This document shows, one piece after another, positions 1-14,100 of a DNA stretch of 64,000 nucleotides. The stretch comes from Chrysaora quinquecirrha (taxonomy: Eukaryota; Cnidaria; Scyphozoa; Semaeostomeae; Pelagiidae). The notes beneath the pieces are model-generated. The model searched no databases. It was not told the origin of the DNA and was given only the letters and a program-made list of their open reading frames with translations. The position numbers and the translations under genes are program-made. The number at the start of each line of letters is the position of its first letter. Position 1 is the stretch's first letter. The stretch spans positions 168,523-232,522 of the forward strand of contig JACTAT010000002.1 in the NCBI GenBank assembly GCA_014526335.1, given 5' to 3'.

Positions 1-217
1 TGAGTGACATCCACCCCACACCAATGTGTTCGAAGTTCTTCGAACACAAAACCCTTGCGACTGGCGCTAAAACACCATTTAGTACGCAAAATATACCACC
101 ACAGTACGCAAAATATACCACCACAGTAGTGTGTATAAATTCTCTATCGTGAAAAATGAACAAAATACAAACAGTAGCCTTATAAACCAAAAATTGCTTC
201 TCGTATCACACAGTACA

Positions 218-362
218 TGCATTTTTTTATAAAGAACCCTTGATAAGGAACCTACATGTAGAAGGCCGAAAATTTAAAAGAACTCAAACAAGAAAGCGTC
301 TATAGAATAGTTAAGTTGGTTTGGTTGTTTTCTTAGAAACGCTTTCTTATAAAAAAGTGCCC
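218..362. mobile_element. Short MITE related to 34408-34882
   Basis: Ends TGCATTTTTTTATAAAG and CTTTCTTATAAAAAAGTGC are inverted, and the interior includes GAACCTACATGTAGAAG as in the larger copy. Confidence 0.5.
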
Positions 363-876
363 ATAAACCAATGCTTTGAGCATGTTTTGCTGCCTCGCGT
401 GCCTTCAGAAAACTTACTAAGGCTCGTTTTGGACAAAGTTTAGTTTCTCCGCTATCCGCAACAAAGAGAAAAAATGTGTCGGGCCTTTTTGGTCTAAAAA
501 TGCTTGCATCTGTGACGGAGTTCTCGGCTCATCAAAATAGCCAACAGTCCATATCACGTGCTTTTTCCACCTTATTCTCTCTCATAGAAGTTGCGGTTAT
601 AAAGTTATTCTATTTTGAACGCGCTCGTTTGAAAAATTAGTAATTTTTACAAAGTCATCGACAGAAATATTCTCGAAAAGCCTCAATTTTTCAAAGTTTC
701 GGAGAAAAAGATTTTCTCAAAAACTGCTCCTTGGAACCAAAATTTTTTTGGGAATTGATTGTCGAAGACCGCAGGAAACTTGGGCGCCAGGTGAGTATTC
801 TGGGAAAATTCGCCTTTCTTTGCAATTCTTGTTCGAATCTATTATAAATTAAACTCTGTTCTTCATTTGTTAAAAT

Positions 877-1367
877 CGAGGGGCAAATCACTGATTAAAA
901 TCACGTACACTTTCAAGATTAATCACAAATTAATCAAATTAATCACAAATTAATCAAATTAATCACAAAATAATCAAATCAAAATCACGCACACTTTCCA
1001 GGTTAATCGCAAAAACAATCAAATTAATCACAAATAATCAAATTTATCATAAAACAATCAAATTAATCACAAGAAATCAAATTAATCACAAATAATCAAA
1101 ATAATCACAAAAAATCAAATTAATCACGAATAATCAAAATAATCACAAATTAATCAAATAATCACAAAATAATCAAATAAATAAAAAAATAACCAAATAA
1201 ATCATAAAATAATCAAAATAAAATCACATACACTTTCAAGATTAATCATAAAAAAATCATATTAATCAGGAAAAATCACATTAATCACAAATTAATCACA
1301 ATAATCACACAAAAATAACCCCTGATTAAAAATCACGTACACTTTTTAGGGAGTGATTTGCCCCTCG
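877..1367. mobile_element. hAT-type MITE with CGAGGGGCAAATCACT ends and 8-bp target duplication
   Basis: Perfect 16-base inverted ends are flanked by identical 8-mers GTTAAAAT. The interior is a low-complexity array of AATCAC/AATCAAATT units and carries AAAATCACGTACACTTT near each end. No coding capacity. Confidence 0.85.
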
Positions 1368-2027
1368 GTTAAAATAAGCCTAAACTTCGCCCAGTGATAT
1401 TTTTAACAAGAAACAGTAAATCTGAAATGGTTTCGAAATATGAGACAAACCCTTGGGAGCTTAACATCTCAATTTATCTAAATAAATTTCTAATCGACAA
1501 CGAAATTGCAAATTTTTGAATTAAGAGTTTGTTAAGAGTTGACAGTTCCACAGATTGCTTTTAAAAGTATTGATTTTAAAAAGCTATACTTATCAAATAA
1601 TATTCCTTACAATTTACAGGGATGCTAGGCCTATTTCTCTGGATTTGAAATTTGGCAGGTCCTAGTTTTTCGAAATGGGTTTGCGAAATTTCTGTTATTT
1701 TTCTAGGTCTGACAAATTCTATTGCTATTCTTTGGGTCCTCCAATTTTTATATCGCACACTTGAACCCGTTGAATGAAGAACAAACGGTAATAAAAAATG
1801 AAAAATAATAGTAGCTTCATAAGTCATTCTATGTTTTGGGGTTTGAATTTTGAGTCATTTTTTAGGTTGGGATGGAATTTCGAGTCATTTTGAAATTTGT
1901 TCTCGGACATGCATCCCTATTAAAAAATGCTTGTGGCCCCTCTTGGGGTAAAACCTTCCTTCGAATGTCATTTGTGAAGCGATGATTGACAAGTTGACAC
2001 AATGATTGCCGCAATGATTGACATTAC

Positions 2028-2135
2028 CTGATTGACAAGTTGCACCAGTAAGACCAGTTGGACATGTACAAACGGCTTTGGCGTTAACCACATTGCAGAC
2101 ACCATTATTCTGACAAGGATTGGTGGCGCATGGAC
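2028..2135 (-). CDS. E19: plain (non-calcium) EGF module
   Basis: 108 bases (36 codons), phase 1-1, acceptor TATGTTTCTAG and donor GTAATG. It encodes [34 protein letters not shown], a compact EGF with the classical CxxGxxG pattern and no D-x-N-E. The exon ends in phase 1, so at least one more exon must lie beyond. None was recognised in 1-2027. Confidence 0.85.
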
Positions 2136-5100
2136 CTAGAAACATACAGATGCATTGGTGAGATCGGTAACAAAGATAATATTTTGCAATAATAACAAAA
2201 ATAAGTAACAAAGGACGTTCGTAGTGTCGGCGTGATACAATTATGTATCTCAGAGATTATTGGACCAAATCTCTTTTGTTAGGGACCTGACGTACTGCGA
2301 TAATCGGAAGATCAAGATCATTGTTTCATTTGAGCGTTTTTAAACCAGTCAACATCAAAACTAAAAAGCCGGTTCAGTGGAAACAGAAAGAGTTCGTTCT
2401 CTTACTTGGACTCTTCAAATATTTATTAGGACGTTCCGCTGTATACTGCGAGCTGATTGGTGTTTAAAACAAAAAACAAAAACACAATATCAATGCAACT
2501 TCATTTTTTCCGATAGGTGTATTCGATCTTCATCTGGGTACGAACCCCGCCATTAGTCGACTGTTTAGTTTGTCTGTTTCTGATGTTTATAGTTTGAGGA
2601 ATGCAAAACGTAAAAAGTATGTCAGAAGATGTTTGCGATTTCTCCCGCAATATAATTTTTTATACCAATTTCAGATGTTTCTTGCTTCATATCTACCTAT
2701 AGAATTTCAGGAACGAACAACAACACAAGAATGAGATAATAGGTCTGGTAGAAAGAGGTAGGTCCAGGTACGGTAGTATAGATGACGATGCCTCTCGGAA
2801 GAAGCATCGAAAAATAATCGAAAAAGATGAAATCGAAAGAAAATAACAACAAATAACAACATGACGGAGAATTTCGACAACAATAGCATGAAGCTCCTTA
2901 AATGTATTGTCAACTCAGATATATAAAGGTAGAGAAGTATATATATAAACTGAAGGTATAAAAGAACAATACCTGTACAAGTCCTTCCGTTACCAGTGTA
3001 ACCAGCATTGCATGTACACGTGTAAGAACCATCTGTATTACTGCAAGCAGCAAATGCATCACAAGCATGTGTATTTGTGCTACATTCATTGATATCTATG
3101 CATAAAGCACCATTCCCAGTATAGCCCGAATTACAAGTACAAGTGAACGATCCAGCAGTATTGGCGCAAACTGCATTTCCATGACAATTATTGGTTCCAA
3201 GAGTACATTCATTCAAATCAGAACACAATGTTCCATTTCCACTGTATCCGGTGTTACAGGCACATGTAAAGGAACCAAAGTCATTTGTGCATTTTGCATT
3301 TGCATCACAATTATGGGTATTAGTTGTGCATTCGTTGATATCTGTACAGGATGTGCCATTTCCAGTAAACCTAGAATTACAAATACATGTGAAGGAACCA
3401 ATGTCATTTGTGCATTTTGCATTCGCATCACAATTATGGGTATTGGTTGTACATTCATTGATATCTGCGCATGATGTCCCATTGCCAGTGTATCCCGAAT
3501 TGCAAGCACATGTGAACGAACCAGCATTATTTTTGCATGTTGCATTTGCATCACAATTATGGGTATTAGCTGTGCATTCGTTGATATCAGCACACGATGT
3601 TCCATTACCAGTGTATCCAGAATTACAAGCACATGCGAAGGATCCAGCATTATTGGTGCAATTTGCATTTGCATCACAATTATGGGTATTAGTTGTGCAT
3701 TCGTTGATATCTGCGCATGATGTGCCAATGCCAGTGTATCCAGAGTTACAAGAACATGCAAAGGATCCAGCATTATTGGTGCAATTAGCATTTGCATCAC
3801 AATTATGGGTATTAGTTGTGCATTCATTGATATCTGCGCATGATGTGCCGATGCCAGTGTATCCAGAGTTACAAGAACATGCAAAGGATCCAGCATTATT
3901 GGTGCAATTAGCATTTGCATCACAATTATGGGTATTAGTTGTGCATTCATTGATATCTGCGCATGATGTGCCAATGCCAGTGTATCCAGAGTTACAAGTA
4001 CATGCAAAAGATCCAGCATTATTGGTGCAATTAGCATTTGCATCACAATTGTGAGAATTAGTTGTGCATTCGTTGATATCTGCACACGATGTTCCATTAC
4101 CAGTGTATCCAGCATTACAAGCACATGCAAAGGATCCAGCATTATTGGTGCAATTAGCATTTGCATCACAATTATGGGTATTAGTTGTGCATTCATTGAT
4201 ATCTGCGCATGATGTGCCAATGCCAGTGTATCCAGAGTTACAAGTACATGCAAAGGATCCAGCATTATTGGTGCAATTAGCATTTGCATCACAATTGTGA
4301 GAATTAGTTGTGCATTCGTTGATATCTGCACACGATGTTCCATTACCAGTGTATCCAGAGTTACAAGCACATGCGAAGGATCCAGCATTATTGGTGCAAT
4401 TAGCATTTGCATCACAATTATGGGTATTAGTTGTGCATTCATTGATATCTGCACACGATGTTCCATTACCAGTGTATCCAGAGTTACAAGCACATGCGAA
4501 GGATCCAGCATTATTGGTGCAATTAGCATTTGCATCACAATTATGGGTATTAGTTTTGCATTCATTGATATCTGCACACGATGTTCCATTACCAGTGTAT
4601 CCAGAGTTACAAGCACATGCGAAGGATCCAGCATTATTGGTGCAATTAGCATTTGCATCACAATTATGGGTATTAGTTGTGCATTCGTTGATATCTGCGC
4701 ACGATGTTCCATTACCAGTGTATCCAGAGTTACAAGCACATGCGAAGGATCCAGCATTATTGGTGCAATTAGCATTTGCATCACAATTATGGGTATTAGT
4801 TGTGCATTCGTTGATATCTGCACACGATGTTCCATTACCAGTGTATCCAGAGTTACAAGCACAAACGAAGGATCCAGCATTATTGGTGCAATTAGCATTT
4901 GCATCACAATTATGTGTATTAGCTGTGCATTCATTGATATCTGCGCACGATGTTCCATTACCAGTGTATCCAGAGTTACAAGCACATGTGAAGGATCCAG
5001 CATTATTGGTGCAATTAGCATTTGCATCACAATTATGGGTATTAGTTGTGCATTCATTGATATCTGCACACGATGTTCCATTACCAGTGTATCCAGAGTT

Positions 5101-8100
5101 ACAAGCACATGCGAAGGATCCAGCATTATTGGTGCAATTAGCATTTGCATCACAATTATGGGTATTAGTTGTGCATTCATTGATATCTACACACGATGTG
5201 CCAATACCAGTGTATCCAGAATTACAAGCACAAACGAAGGATCCAGCATTATTGGTGCAATTAGCATTTGCATCACAATTATGGGTATTAGTTGTGCATT
5301 CGTTGATATCTGCACACGATGTTCCATTACCAGTGTATCCAGAGTTACAAGCACATGTGTAGGATCCAGCATTATTGGTGCAATTAGCATTTGCATCACA
5401 ATTATGGGTATTAGTTGTGCATTCGTTGATATCTGCGCACGATGTTCCATTACCAGTGTATCCAGAGTTACAAGCACATGCGAAAGTACCAGGATTATTG
5501 GTGCAATTAGCATTTGCATCACAATTATGGGTATTAGTTGTGCATTCATTGATATCTGCACACGATGTGCCAATACCAGTGTATCCAGAATTGCAAGCAC
5601 AAACGAAGGATCCAGCATTATTGGTGCAATTAGCATTTGCATCACAATTATGGGTATTAGTTTTGCATTCATTGATATCTGCACACGATGTTCCATTACC
5701 AGTGTATCCAGAGTTACAAGCACATGCGAAGGATCCAGCATTATTGGTGCAATTAGCATTTGCATCACAATTATGGGTATTAGTTGTGCATTCGTTGATA
5801 TCTGCACACGATGTTCCATTACCAGTGTATCCAGAGTTACAAGCACATGCGAAGGATCCAGCATTATTGGTGCAATTTGCATTTACATCACAATTATGGG
5901 TATTAGTTGTGCATTCGTTGATATCTGCACACGATGTTCCATTACCAGTGTATCCAGAGTTACAAGCACATGCGAAGGATCCAGCATTATTGGTGCAATT
6001 AGCATTTGCATCACAATTATGGGTATTAGTTGTGCATTCGTTGATATCTGCACACGATGTTCCATTACCAGTGTATCCAGAGTTACAAGCACATGCGAAG
6101 GATCCAGCATTATTGGTGCAATTAGCATTTGCATCACAATTATGGGTATTAGTTGTGCATTCATTGATATCTACACACGATGTGCCAATACCAGTGTATC
6201 CAAAATTGCAAGCACAAACGAAGGATCCAGCATTATTGGTGCAATTAGCATTTGCATCACAATTATGGGTATTAGTTTTGCATTCATTGATATCTGCACA
6301 CGATGTTCCATTACCAGTGTATCCAGAGTTACAAGCACATGCGAAGGATCCAGCATTATTGGTGCAATTTGCATTTACATCACAATTATGGGTATTAGTT
6401 GTGCATTCGTTGATATCTGCACACGATGTTCCATTACCAGTGTATCCAGAGTTACAAGCACATGCGAAGGATCCAGCATTATTGGTGCAATTAGCATTTG
6501 CATCACAATTATGGGTATTAGTTGTGCATTCGTTGATATCTGCACACGATGTTCCATTACCAGTGTATCCAAAATTGCAAGCACATGCGAAGGATCCAGC
6601 ATTATTGGTGCAATTAGCATTTGCATCACAATTATGGGTATTAGTTGTGCATTCGTTGATATCTGCACACGATGTTCCATTACCAGTGTATCCAGAGTTA
6701 CAAGCACATGTGTAGGATCCAGCATTATTGGTGCAATTAGCATTTGCATCACAATTATGGGTATTAGTTGTGCATTCGTTGATATCTGCGCACGATGTTC
6801 CATTACCAGTGTATCCAGAGTTACAAGCACATGCGAAAGTACCAGGATTATTGGTGCAATTAGCATTTGCATCACAATTATGGGTATTAGTTGTGCATTC
6901 ATTGATATCTGCACACGATGTGCCAATACCAGTGTATCCAGAATTGCAAGCACAAACGAAGGATCCAGCATTATTGGTGCAATTAGCATTTGCATCACAA
7001 TTATGGGTATTAGTTGTGCATTCGTTGATATCTGCACACGATGTTCCATTACCAGTGTATCCAGAGTTACAAGCACATGCGAAGGATCCAGCATTATTGG
7101 TGCAATTAGCATTTGCATCACAATTATGGGTATTAGTTGTGCATTCATTGATATCTGCACACGATGTGCCAATACCAGTGTATCCAGAATTGCAAGCACA
7201 TGCGAAGGATCCAGCATTATTGGTGCAATTAGCATTTGCATCACAATTATGGGTATTAGTTGTGCATTCGTTGATATCTGCACGATGTTCCATTACCAGT
7301 GTATCCAGAGTTACAAGCACATGTGTAGGATCCAGCATTATTGGTGCAATTAGCATTTGCATCACAATTATGGGTATTAGTTGTACATTCATTGATATCT
7401 GCGCATGATGTACCAATGCCAGTGTATCCAGAGTTACAAGTACATGCAAAGGATCCAGCATTATTGGTGCAATTAGCATTTGCATCACAATTGTGAGAAT
7501 TAGTTGTGCATTCGTTGATATCTGCACACGATGTTCCATTACCAGTGTACCCAGAATTACAAGCACATGCAAAGGATCCAGCATTGTTTGTGCATCCAGC
7601 ATTTGCATCACAGTTATGTGTATTAGTTGTGCATTCATTGATATCTGCGCACGATGTTCCATTACCAGTGTATCCAGAATTACAAGCACATGCAAAGGAT
7701 CCAACATTGTTTGTGCAATTTGCATTTCCATCACAGTTATGGGTATTAGTTGTGCATTCGTTGATATCTGAGCAGAATGTTCCATTACCGGTGTATCCAG
7801 ATTTACAAGCACAAACGAAAGAACCAACATTATTTGTGCAGCCTGCATTTGCGTCACAAGGACTGATTTTAGCAGCACATTCATTTATATCGGAGCAGAA
7901 TGTACCATTACCAGTGTATCCAGAATTACAAGCACATGCAAAGGATCCAACATTGTTTGTGCAATTTGCATTTGCATCACAGTTATGGGTATTAGTTGTG
8001 CATTCGTTGATATCTGAGCAGAATGTTCCATTACCAGTGTATCCAGATTTACAAGCACAAACGAAAGAACCAACATTATTTGTGCAGCCTGCATTTGCGT

Positions 8101-11100
8101 CACAAGGACTGATTTTAGCAGCACATTCATTGATATCGGAGCAAAATGTACCATTACCAGTGTATCCTGAATTACAAGCACATGCGAAGGAAGCAACGTT
8201 ATTTGTGCATCTTGCATTTGCATCACAATTATGTGTATTAGTTGTGCATTCATTGATGTCCTGGCAATAGGTTCGGTTAGCAAGAGCATATCCATTGAAA
8301 CAAGAGCAGTTATAAGATCCAATTGTATTGTTGCACATATGGTTGCAAAGATTCGTGCTGTTTGAAGCACATTCATCAATATCTAAGGAGAAATAGAAGC
8401 ATTTGTGATTTGCATTCTGATAATCTTATCTGAGTTAAATACAACAGATAGAATAAGGCCCTGGGAAAAGGATGAACCATTGTTGGTCAAACATTTGAGA
8501 TTTGCTTTACAAGCAATCTTTTACCATTTGGTCACGTTAGAAAATATTGCTTGACAAGCAAGAGTAACTTGAATAGTTAAAAAAACAATTCAAGCAGAAA
8601 AGTTTTGACAAGCAATGTTTTGGGACATGGCCAAACGGTCAAATATTTTGATTGACAAACAAATTTCCAATGTTTGACCGCTTGGCCAGGCCCTAACAGA
8701 GGTAGGTTAGCAGGTTTGACAACACTTTGGACGAATGACAACAATTGTGGAAAATTTCTGATTTATATGATGCAAAACTTCCTAGTTCTTCTTGAATTAA
8801 GCATTTAAGACGTAGTCTGTGTTTGGAAAATGTCACGTCCCCAGCACCGTTAGTTTAGACGTTATGAACGTTGGAGGTCTGACTTTTCTTTCTTGTATGT
8901 AAAAGGTTCGTAACAGCTTCCAAAACCGGTATTTCTGTAAGGGACCGTGTCCATTGAGTGTCTAATTTTTAGACGCCGATTATACACCATGAAAATTCGA
9001 CGTACGTCTAATCTTTTTAGCTCCTCGTCTAATTAGACCAATAGACACATAATTTAGACGATTATTAGACGCTCATTAGACCAAATTAGACTGTAGGGTT
9101 TTGCCGCATTTCGTCCAGATTAGACGTGTCTAATTTTACCTCTGGGAGAAATTCTTTGACACTGAAGAAACTCCATTTCGACTTGTTTTGTATTGATAAC
9201 ATGCGGCAAGAACAATAGATCTTTTGTTACAACAGACACATAAAACACCCCCTAAGTGCGCTACGGGGAATTTAGGTTTACAAGTTTGCTTCTTTGAAGT
9301 CAAATGAAGTCACGTCTTGTCACGTCACGTCACGTCACGTCACGTCACGTCACGTCACGTCAAGTCAAGTCAAGTCAAGTCAAGCAGCTGTAAGATCCAA
9401 TGGTATTATTACATGTTGCATTGCCATTGCAATCTGCATTACTTGGGAAGCACTCATTGATATCTAAAACAAACATACATTAACAATTTTCATGTAATAA
9501 ATGGCTGTTTAGAATTAATACACAGAGTTTTCCACAAGTGGCATATCACAATAGATGGAATTCGAACCTGGACTGCATGACCAGAGAGCCAACGACGTTT
9601 CCACTGAGTTATAGAACTCAATGAAATCGCCGAGTAACTCTCCAAGTCATACAACCCAAGGCCCTCCTCCCGAACCTTTTTCGTTTCTAGGCTATGTTAA
9701 GCCAAATCTCATCTATTGTGGTATGCCAATGGTATGAACAGAGAATAATGAAGACTGCATCGAATTCTCAAATCAAATCTAGTACATAGCAGTAAAGAGA
9801 GTGAAAGAAAATGCACACCTGAACAATTGTTGCTTGTTCCAGTAAAGCCAACATTGCAAGGGCATGTAAATGATCCAATAGTATTTGAACAAGTTGTATT
9901 TACATGGCAGTTATGTGTATTAGTTGTACATTCATTGATATCTGCGCACGATGTTCCATTACCAGTGTATCCAGAATTACAAGCACATGCGAAGGATCCA
10001 ACATTGTTTGTGCATCCAGCATTTGCATCACAGTTATGTGTATTAGTTGTGCATTCATTGATATCTGCGCACGATGTTCCATTACCAGTGTATCCAGAAT
10101 TACAAGCACATGCGAAGGATCCAGCATTGTTTGTGCATCCAGCATTTGCATCACAGTTATGTGTATTAGTTGTGCATTCATTGATATCCTGGCAGTAGGT
10201 TCGGTTAGCAAGGGTATATCCATTGAAACACGAGCAGTTGTATGAACCGATCGTATTGTTGCAGATTTGGTTGCAAAGATTGGTACTGTTTGAAGCACAT
10301 TCATCAACATCTGAAAAACAAATAAAACAGTGATTTGATTTTAATTTGTTGGATTCAGGCAAAAAGACTAAAAATATATATAGTAACAGTGAATTGACAG
10401 ATGCATAGTGCAAGAGAGGTTATGCAAGGAATAAAACATCTGCTGCGATCATAAATATCTTTGCTTAACAAGACGTTCAGGCATTAAGAGCAAGGGTAAG
10501 AGAGGTTATGCTAGGGATAAAACAACTCATGTGATGATAAATACCTCTGCCTAACAAGACCTTCAAACAGGCATTAAGTGCAAGGATAAGAGAGGTTATG
10601 CTAGGGACAAAACAACCGCTGTAATGATAAATACCTCTACTTAACAAGAACTTCAGGCAGGCATTAAGAGCAAGGATAGGAGAGGTTATGCTAAGGATAA
10701 AACAACTACAATGATGATAAATACCTCTGCCTAACAAGAACTTCAAACAGGCATTAAGTGCAAGGGTAAGAGAGGTTATGCTAGGGATTCAACAGCTGCT
10801 GTTATGATAAATACCTCTGCCTAACAACACATCCACAGGCATTACGAGCAAGGCTAAGAGAGGTTGTGCTAAGGATTCAACAATTGCTGTGATGATAAAT
10901 ACCTCTACTTAACAAGAACTTTAGACAGGCATTACGTGCAAGGGTAAGAGAGGTTGTGCTAAGGATAAAACAACCGCTGTAATGATAAATACCTCTACTT
11001 AACAAGAACTTCAGACAGGCATTAAGAGCAAGGATAGGAGAGGTTATGCTAGGGATTCAACGATTGCTGTGATAAAAAATACCTCTGCCTAACAAGACAT

Positions 11101-14100
11101 TCAGGCAGGCATTATGTGCAAGGATAGGAGAGGTTATGCTAGGGATTCAACGATTGCTGTGATGATAAATACCTCTGCCTAACAAGACCTTCAGGCAGGC
11201 ATTAAGTGCAAGGGTAAGAGAGGTTATGCTAGGGATTCAACAACTGCTGCGATCATAAATATCTTTGCTTAACAAGACTTTCAGGCATTAAGAGCGAGGG
11301 TAAGAGAGGTTATGCTAGGGATTCAACAATTGCTGTGATGATAAATACCTCTGCCTAACAAGACCTTCAGGCAGGCATTAAGAGCAAGGATAGGAGAGGT
11401 CATGCTAGGGATTCAACAGCTGCTGTGATGATAAATACCTTTGCCTAACAACACATCCACAGGCATTACGAGCAAGGCTAAGAGAGGTTATGCTAAGGAT
11501 TCAACAATTGCTGCGATGATAAATATCTCTACTTAACAAGAACTTCAGGCAGGCATTAAGAGCAAGGATAGGAGAGGTTATGCTAGGGACTCAACAATTG
11601 CTGTAATGATAAATACCTCCGCCTAACAAGACCTTCACGCAGGCATTAAGAGCAAGGGTAGAAGAGGTTATGCTAGGGATAAAACAACTACAATGATGAT
11701 AAATACCTCTCCTTAGCAAGAACTTTAGGCAGGCATTAAGAACAAGGGTAAGAAAGGTTAATACTTGTTATAAAATACCTACTATGATGATAAATATCTC
11801 TGCTATAACAAAGCGCTTACAAGGGTTTATGTTAGGGATCTGCTTAACAACGACTCCCCTTTTAAAGGATGTTAAAAGTATTTAAAGATTTAAAGAAAAT
11901 GCGAATAGCAATTTTTTTGTTTTTTACATGCAGGGCCTCCTCTAACTACTAACAAGGGAGAAGTTTGCGCCCATTAAGTCCCCCTTCTCTGCTACTATTT
12001 TTCACAATTGCTTTTTGTTCCTTTTCCTAAAACAACAACAGAATACCCACACGGTCAACGTTCCTTAAAAGGGGCCATGTAACCTATGTTTATATATTTG
12101 CATGTTCTTAACGGAAAAGCAATAGCTTTAAATGGCTAACAAGAAATTCAAGAATTAGAAAAGACACTATTACTATACCTGTACAGCTAAAGCCATTTCC
12201 AGTAAAACCAGATTTACATTGACACGAGTATGACCCAATATTGTTTGCACAGTTTGCGTTGGCATCACATGTATGGGTTCCATTAGTACATTCATCAATA
12301 TCTTGACAATGTGTTGCATTCAGTAGTCTGTAACCACTATTACACGAGCATCTGTAACTGCCCATTGTGTTATTACAGACTTGCTGGCACATATCAATAG
12401 ACGCTTCCGCAAAAGATGGCGGCCGTTTTTGCCTACTGTTTTCATTAAGGATTTTCGAAAGGAATTCTGGGAATAATTTCCTTAGTTACGTATTTTACAT
12501 AGCTGCAGACGTTGAATTCGTAGCTAGGAAATTATTCCCAGAATTCCCTTCGTAAAACCTTATGAAAAACAAGGGGTTGACAGAAACGGCGGCCATCTTT
12601 TGCGGAAACCTCTATTTACATTCAGGCAGGCATTATGTGCAAGGATAGGAGAGGTTATGCTAGGGATTCAACAATTGCTGTGATGATAAATACCTCTGCC
12701 TAACAAGACCTTCAGACAGGCATTAAGTGCAAGGGTAAGAGAGGTTGTGCTAAGGATAAAACAACTGCTGTAATGATAAATACCTCTGCTTAACAAGAAC
12801 TTCAGACAGGCATTAAGAGCAAGGATAGGAGAGGTTATGCTAGGGATTCAACAATTGCTGTGATGATAAATACCTCTGCCTAACAAGAACTTCAGGCAGG
12901 CATTAAGTGCAAGGATAGGAGAGGTTATGCTAGGGATTCAACAATTGCTGTGATGATAAATACCTCTGCCTAACAAGAACTTCAGGCAGGCATTAAGAGC
13001 AAGGATAAGAGAGGTTATGCTAGGGATTCAACAATTGCTGCGATGATAAATACCTCTACCTAACAAGACCTTCAGGCAGGCATTAAGAGCAAGGATAGGA
13101 GAGGTTATGCTAGGGATTCAACAATTGCTGTGATGATAAATACCTCTGCCTAACAAGACCTTCAGGCAGGCATTAAGAGCAAGGATAGGAGAGGTTATGC
13201 TAGGGATTCAACAACTACAATGATGATAAATACCTCTGCTTAACAAGAACTTCAGGCAGGCATTAAGAGCAAGGGTAAGAGAGGTTATGCTAGGGATTCA
13301 ACACCTGCTATGATGATAAATACCTCTGCCTAATAACAAAGAACTCCAGCCAGGCATTATGCGCGATTCAACAAGGGATGATAAATACCTCTTAGGAACT
13401 TCAGGCAGGCTTTGATGATAAATATTTCTGCTTAACAACGACTCCACTTTTAAAGGACGTTAAAAGTATTTTTTAAAGAAAATGCGAATAGCGATTTTTT
13501 TTGCTTTTTCCTTGCAGGGCCTCCTCTAACTACTGACTAGGGAGAAGTTTGCGCCCATCAAGTCCCCCTACTCTGCTACTATTTTTCACAATTGCTTCTT
13601 GTTACTTTTCTTAAAACAACAACAGAATGCCCACACGGTCAACGTTCCTTAGGGGCCATGTAACCTATGTTTATATATTTGCATGTTCTTAACGGAAAAG
13701 CAATAACTTTAAATGGCTAACAAGAAGTTCAAGAATTAGAAAAGACACTATTACTATACCTTTACAGCTAAAGCCATTTCCAGTAAAACCAGATTTACAT
13801 TGACACGAGTATGACCCAATATTGTTTGCACAGTTTGCGTTGGCATCACATGTATGGGTTCCATTAGTACATTCATCAATATCTTGACAATGTGTTGCAT
13901 TCAGTAGTCTGTAACCATTATTACACGAGCATCTGTAACTGCCCATTGTGTTATTACAGACTTGCTGGCACATATTTGTAGCTGATGAGTTGCACTCATT
14001 AATATCTGTAAAGCCAAAAGATAATCTTTGGTTATTTTATTTCAATTTAAATTCTGAGTCTAATAGCAAAGAAATTATTCAATTGCTGTGACTCGACTAA

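Larger units (their letters stand above)
1..2027. other. Window edge without a supported exon
   Basis: Holds a SINE tail fragment (50-97), two MITEs (218-362, 877-1367) and AT-rich sequence. The minus-strand frames at 691-891 and 1576-1827 have no domain and no good acceptor in phase 1, so I do not call them exons of the mucin-like gene, although its next exon must lie here or further left. Confidence 0.6.

Noticed and set aside
1576..1827. 83-codon minus frame with a hydrophobic stretch (IIFHFLLPFVLHS) as a possible transmembrane exon of the mucin-like gene
   Set aside because: No acceptor in phase 1 with a pyrimidine tract and no conserved residues. The hydrophobic stretch is too short for a membrane segment.
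4297..7353. Long open frames on the plus strand (up to 1,018 codons) and extra frames on minus across the EGF array
   Set aside because: The 123-base unit is a multiple of three and happens to lack stops in several frames. Only the minus frame with regular six-Cys modules and proper splice sites is coding.
10477..10746. Protein with 30-residue repeats ([10 protein letters not shown]...)
   Set aside because: It is the 90-bp intronic minisatellite read in frame. It is bounded by no splice signals and is not conserved in array 2.
10447..13400. Possible CRISPR-like array of regular repeats
   Set aside because: Units are contiguous 90-mers without unique spacers, in an intron of a eukaryotic gene.
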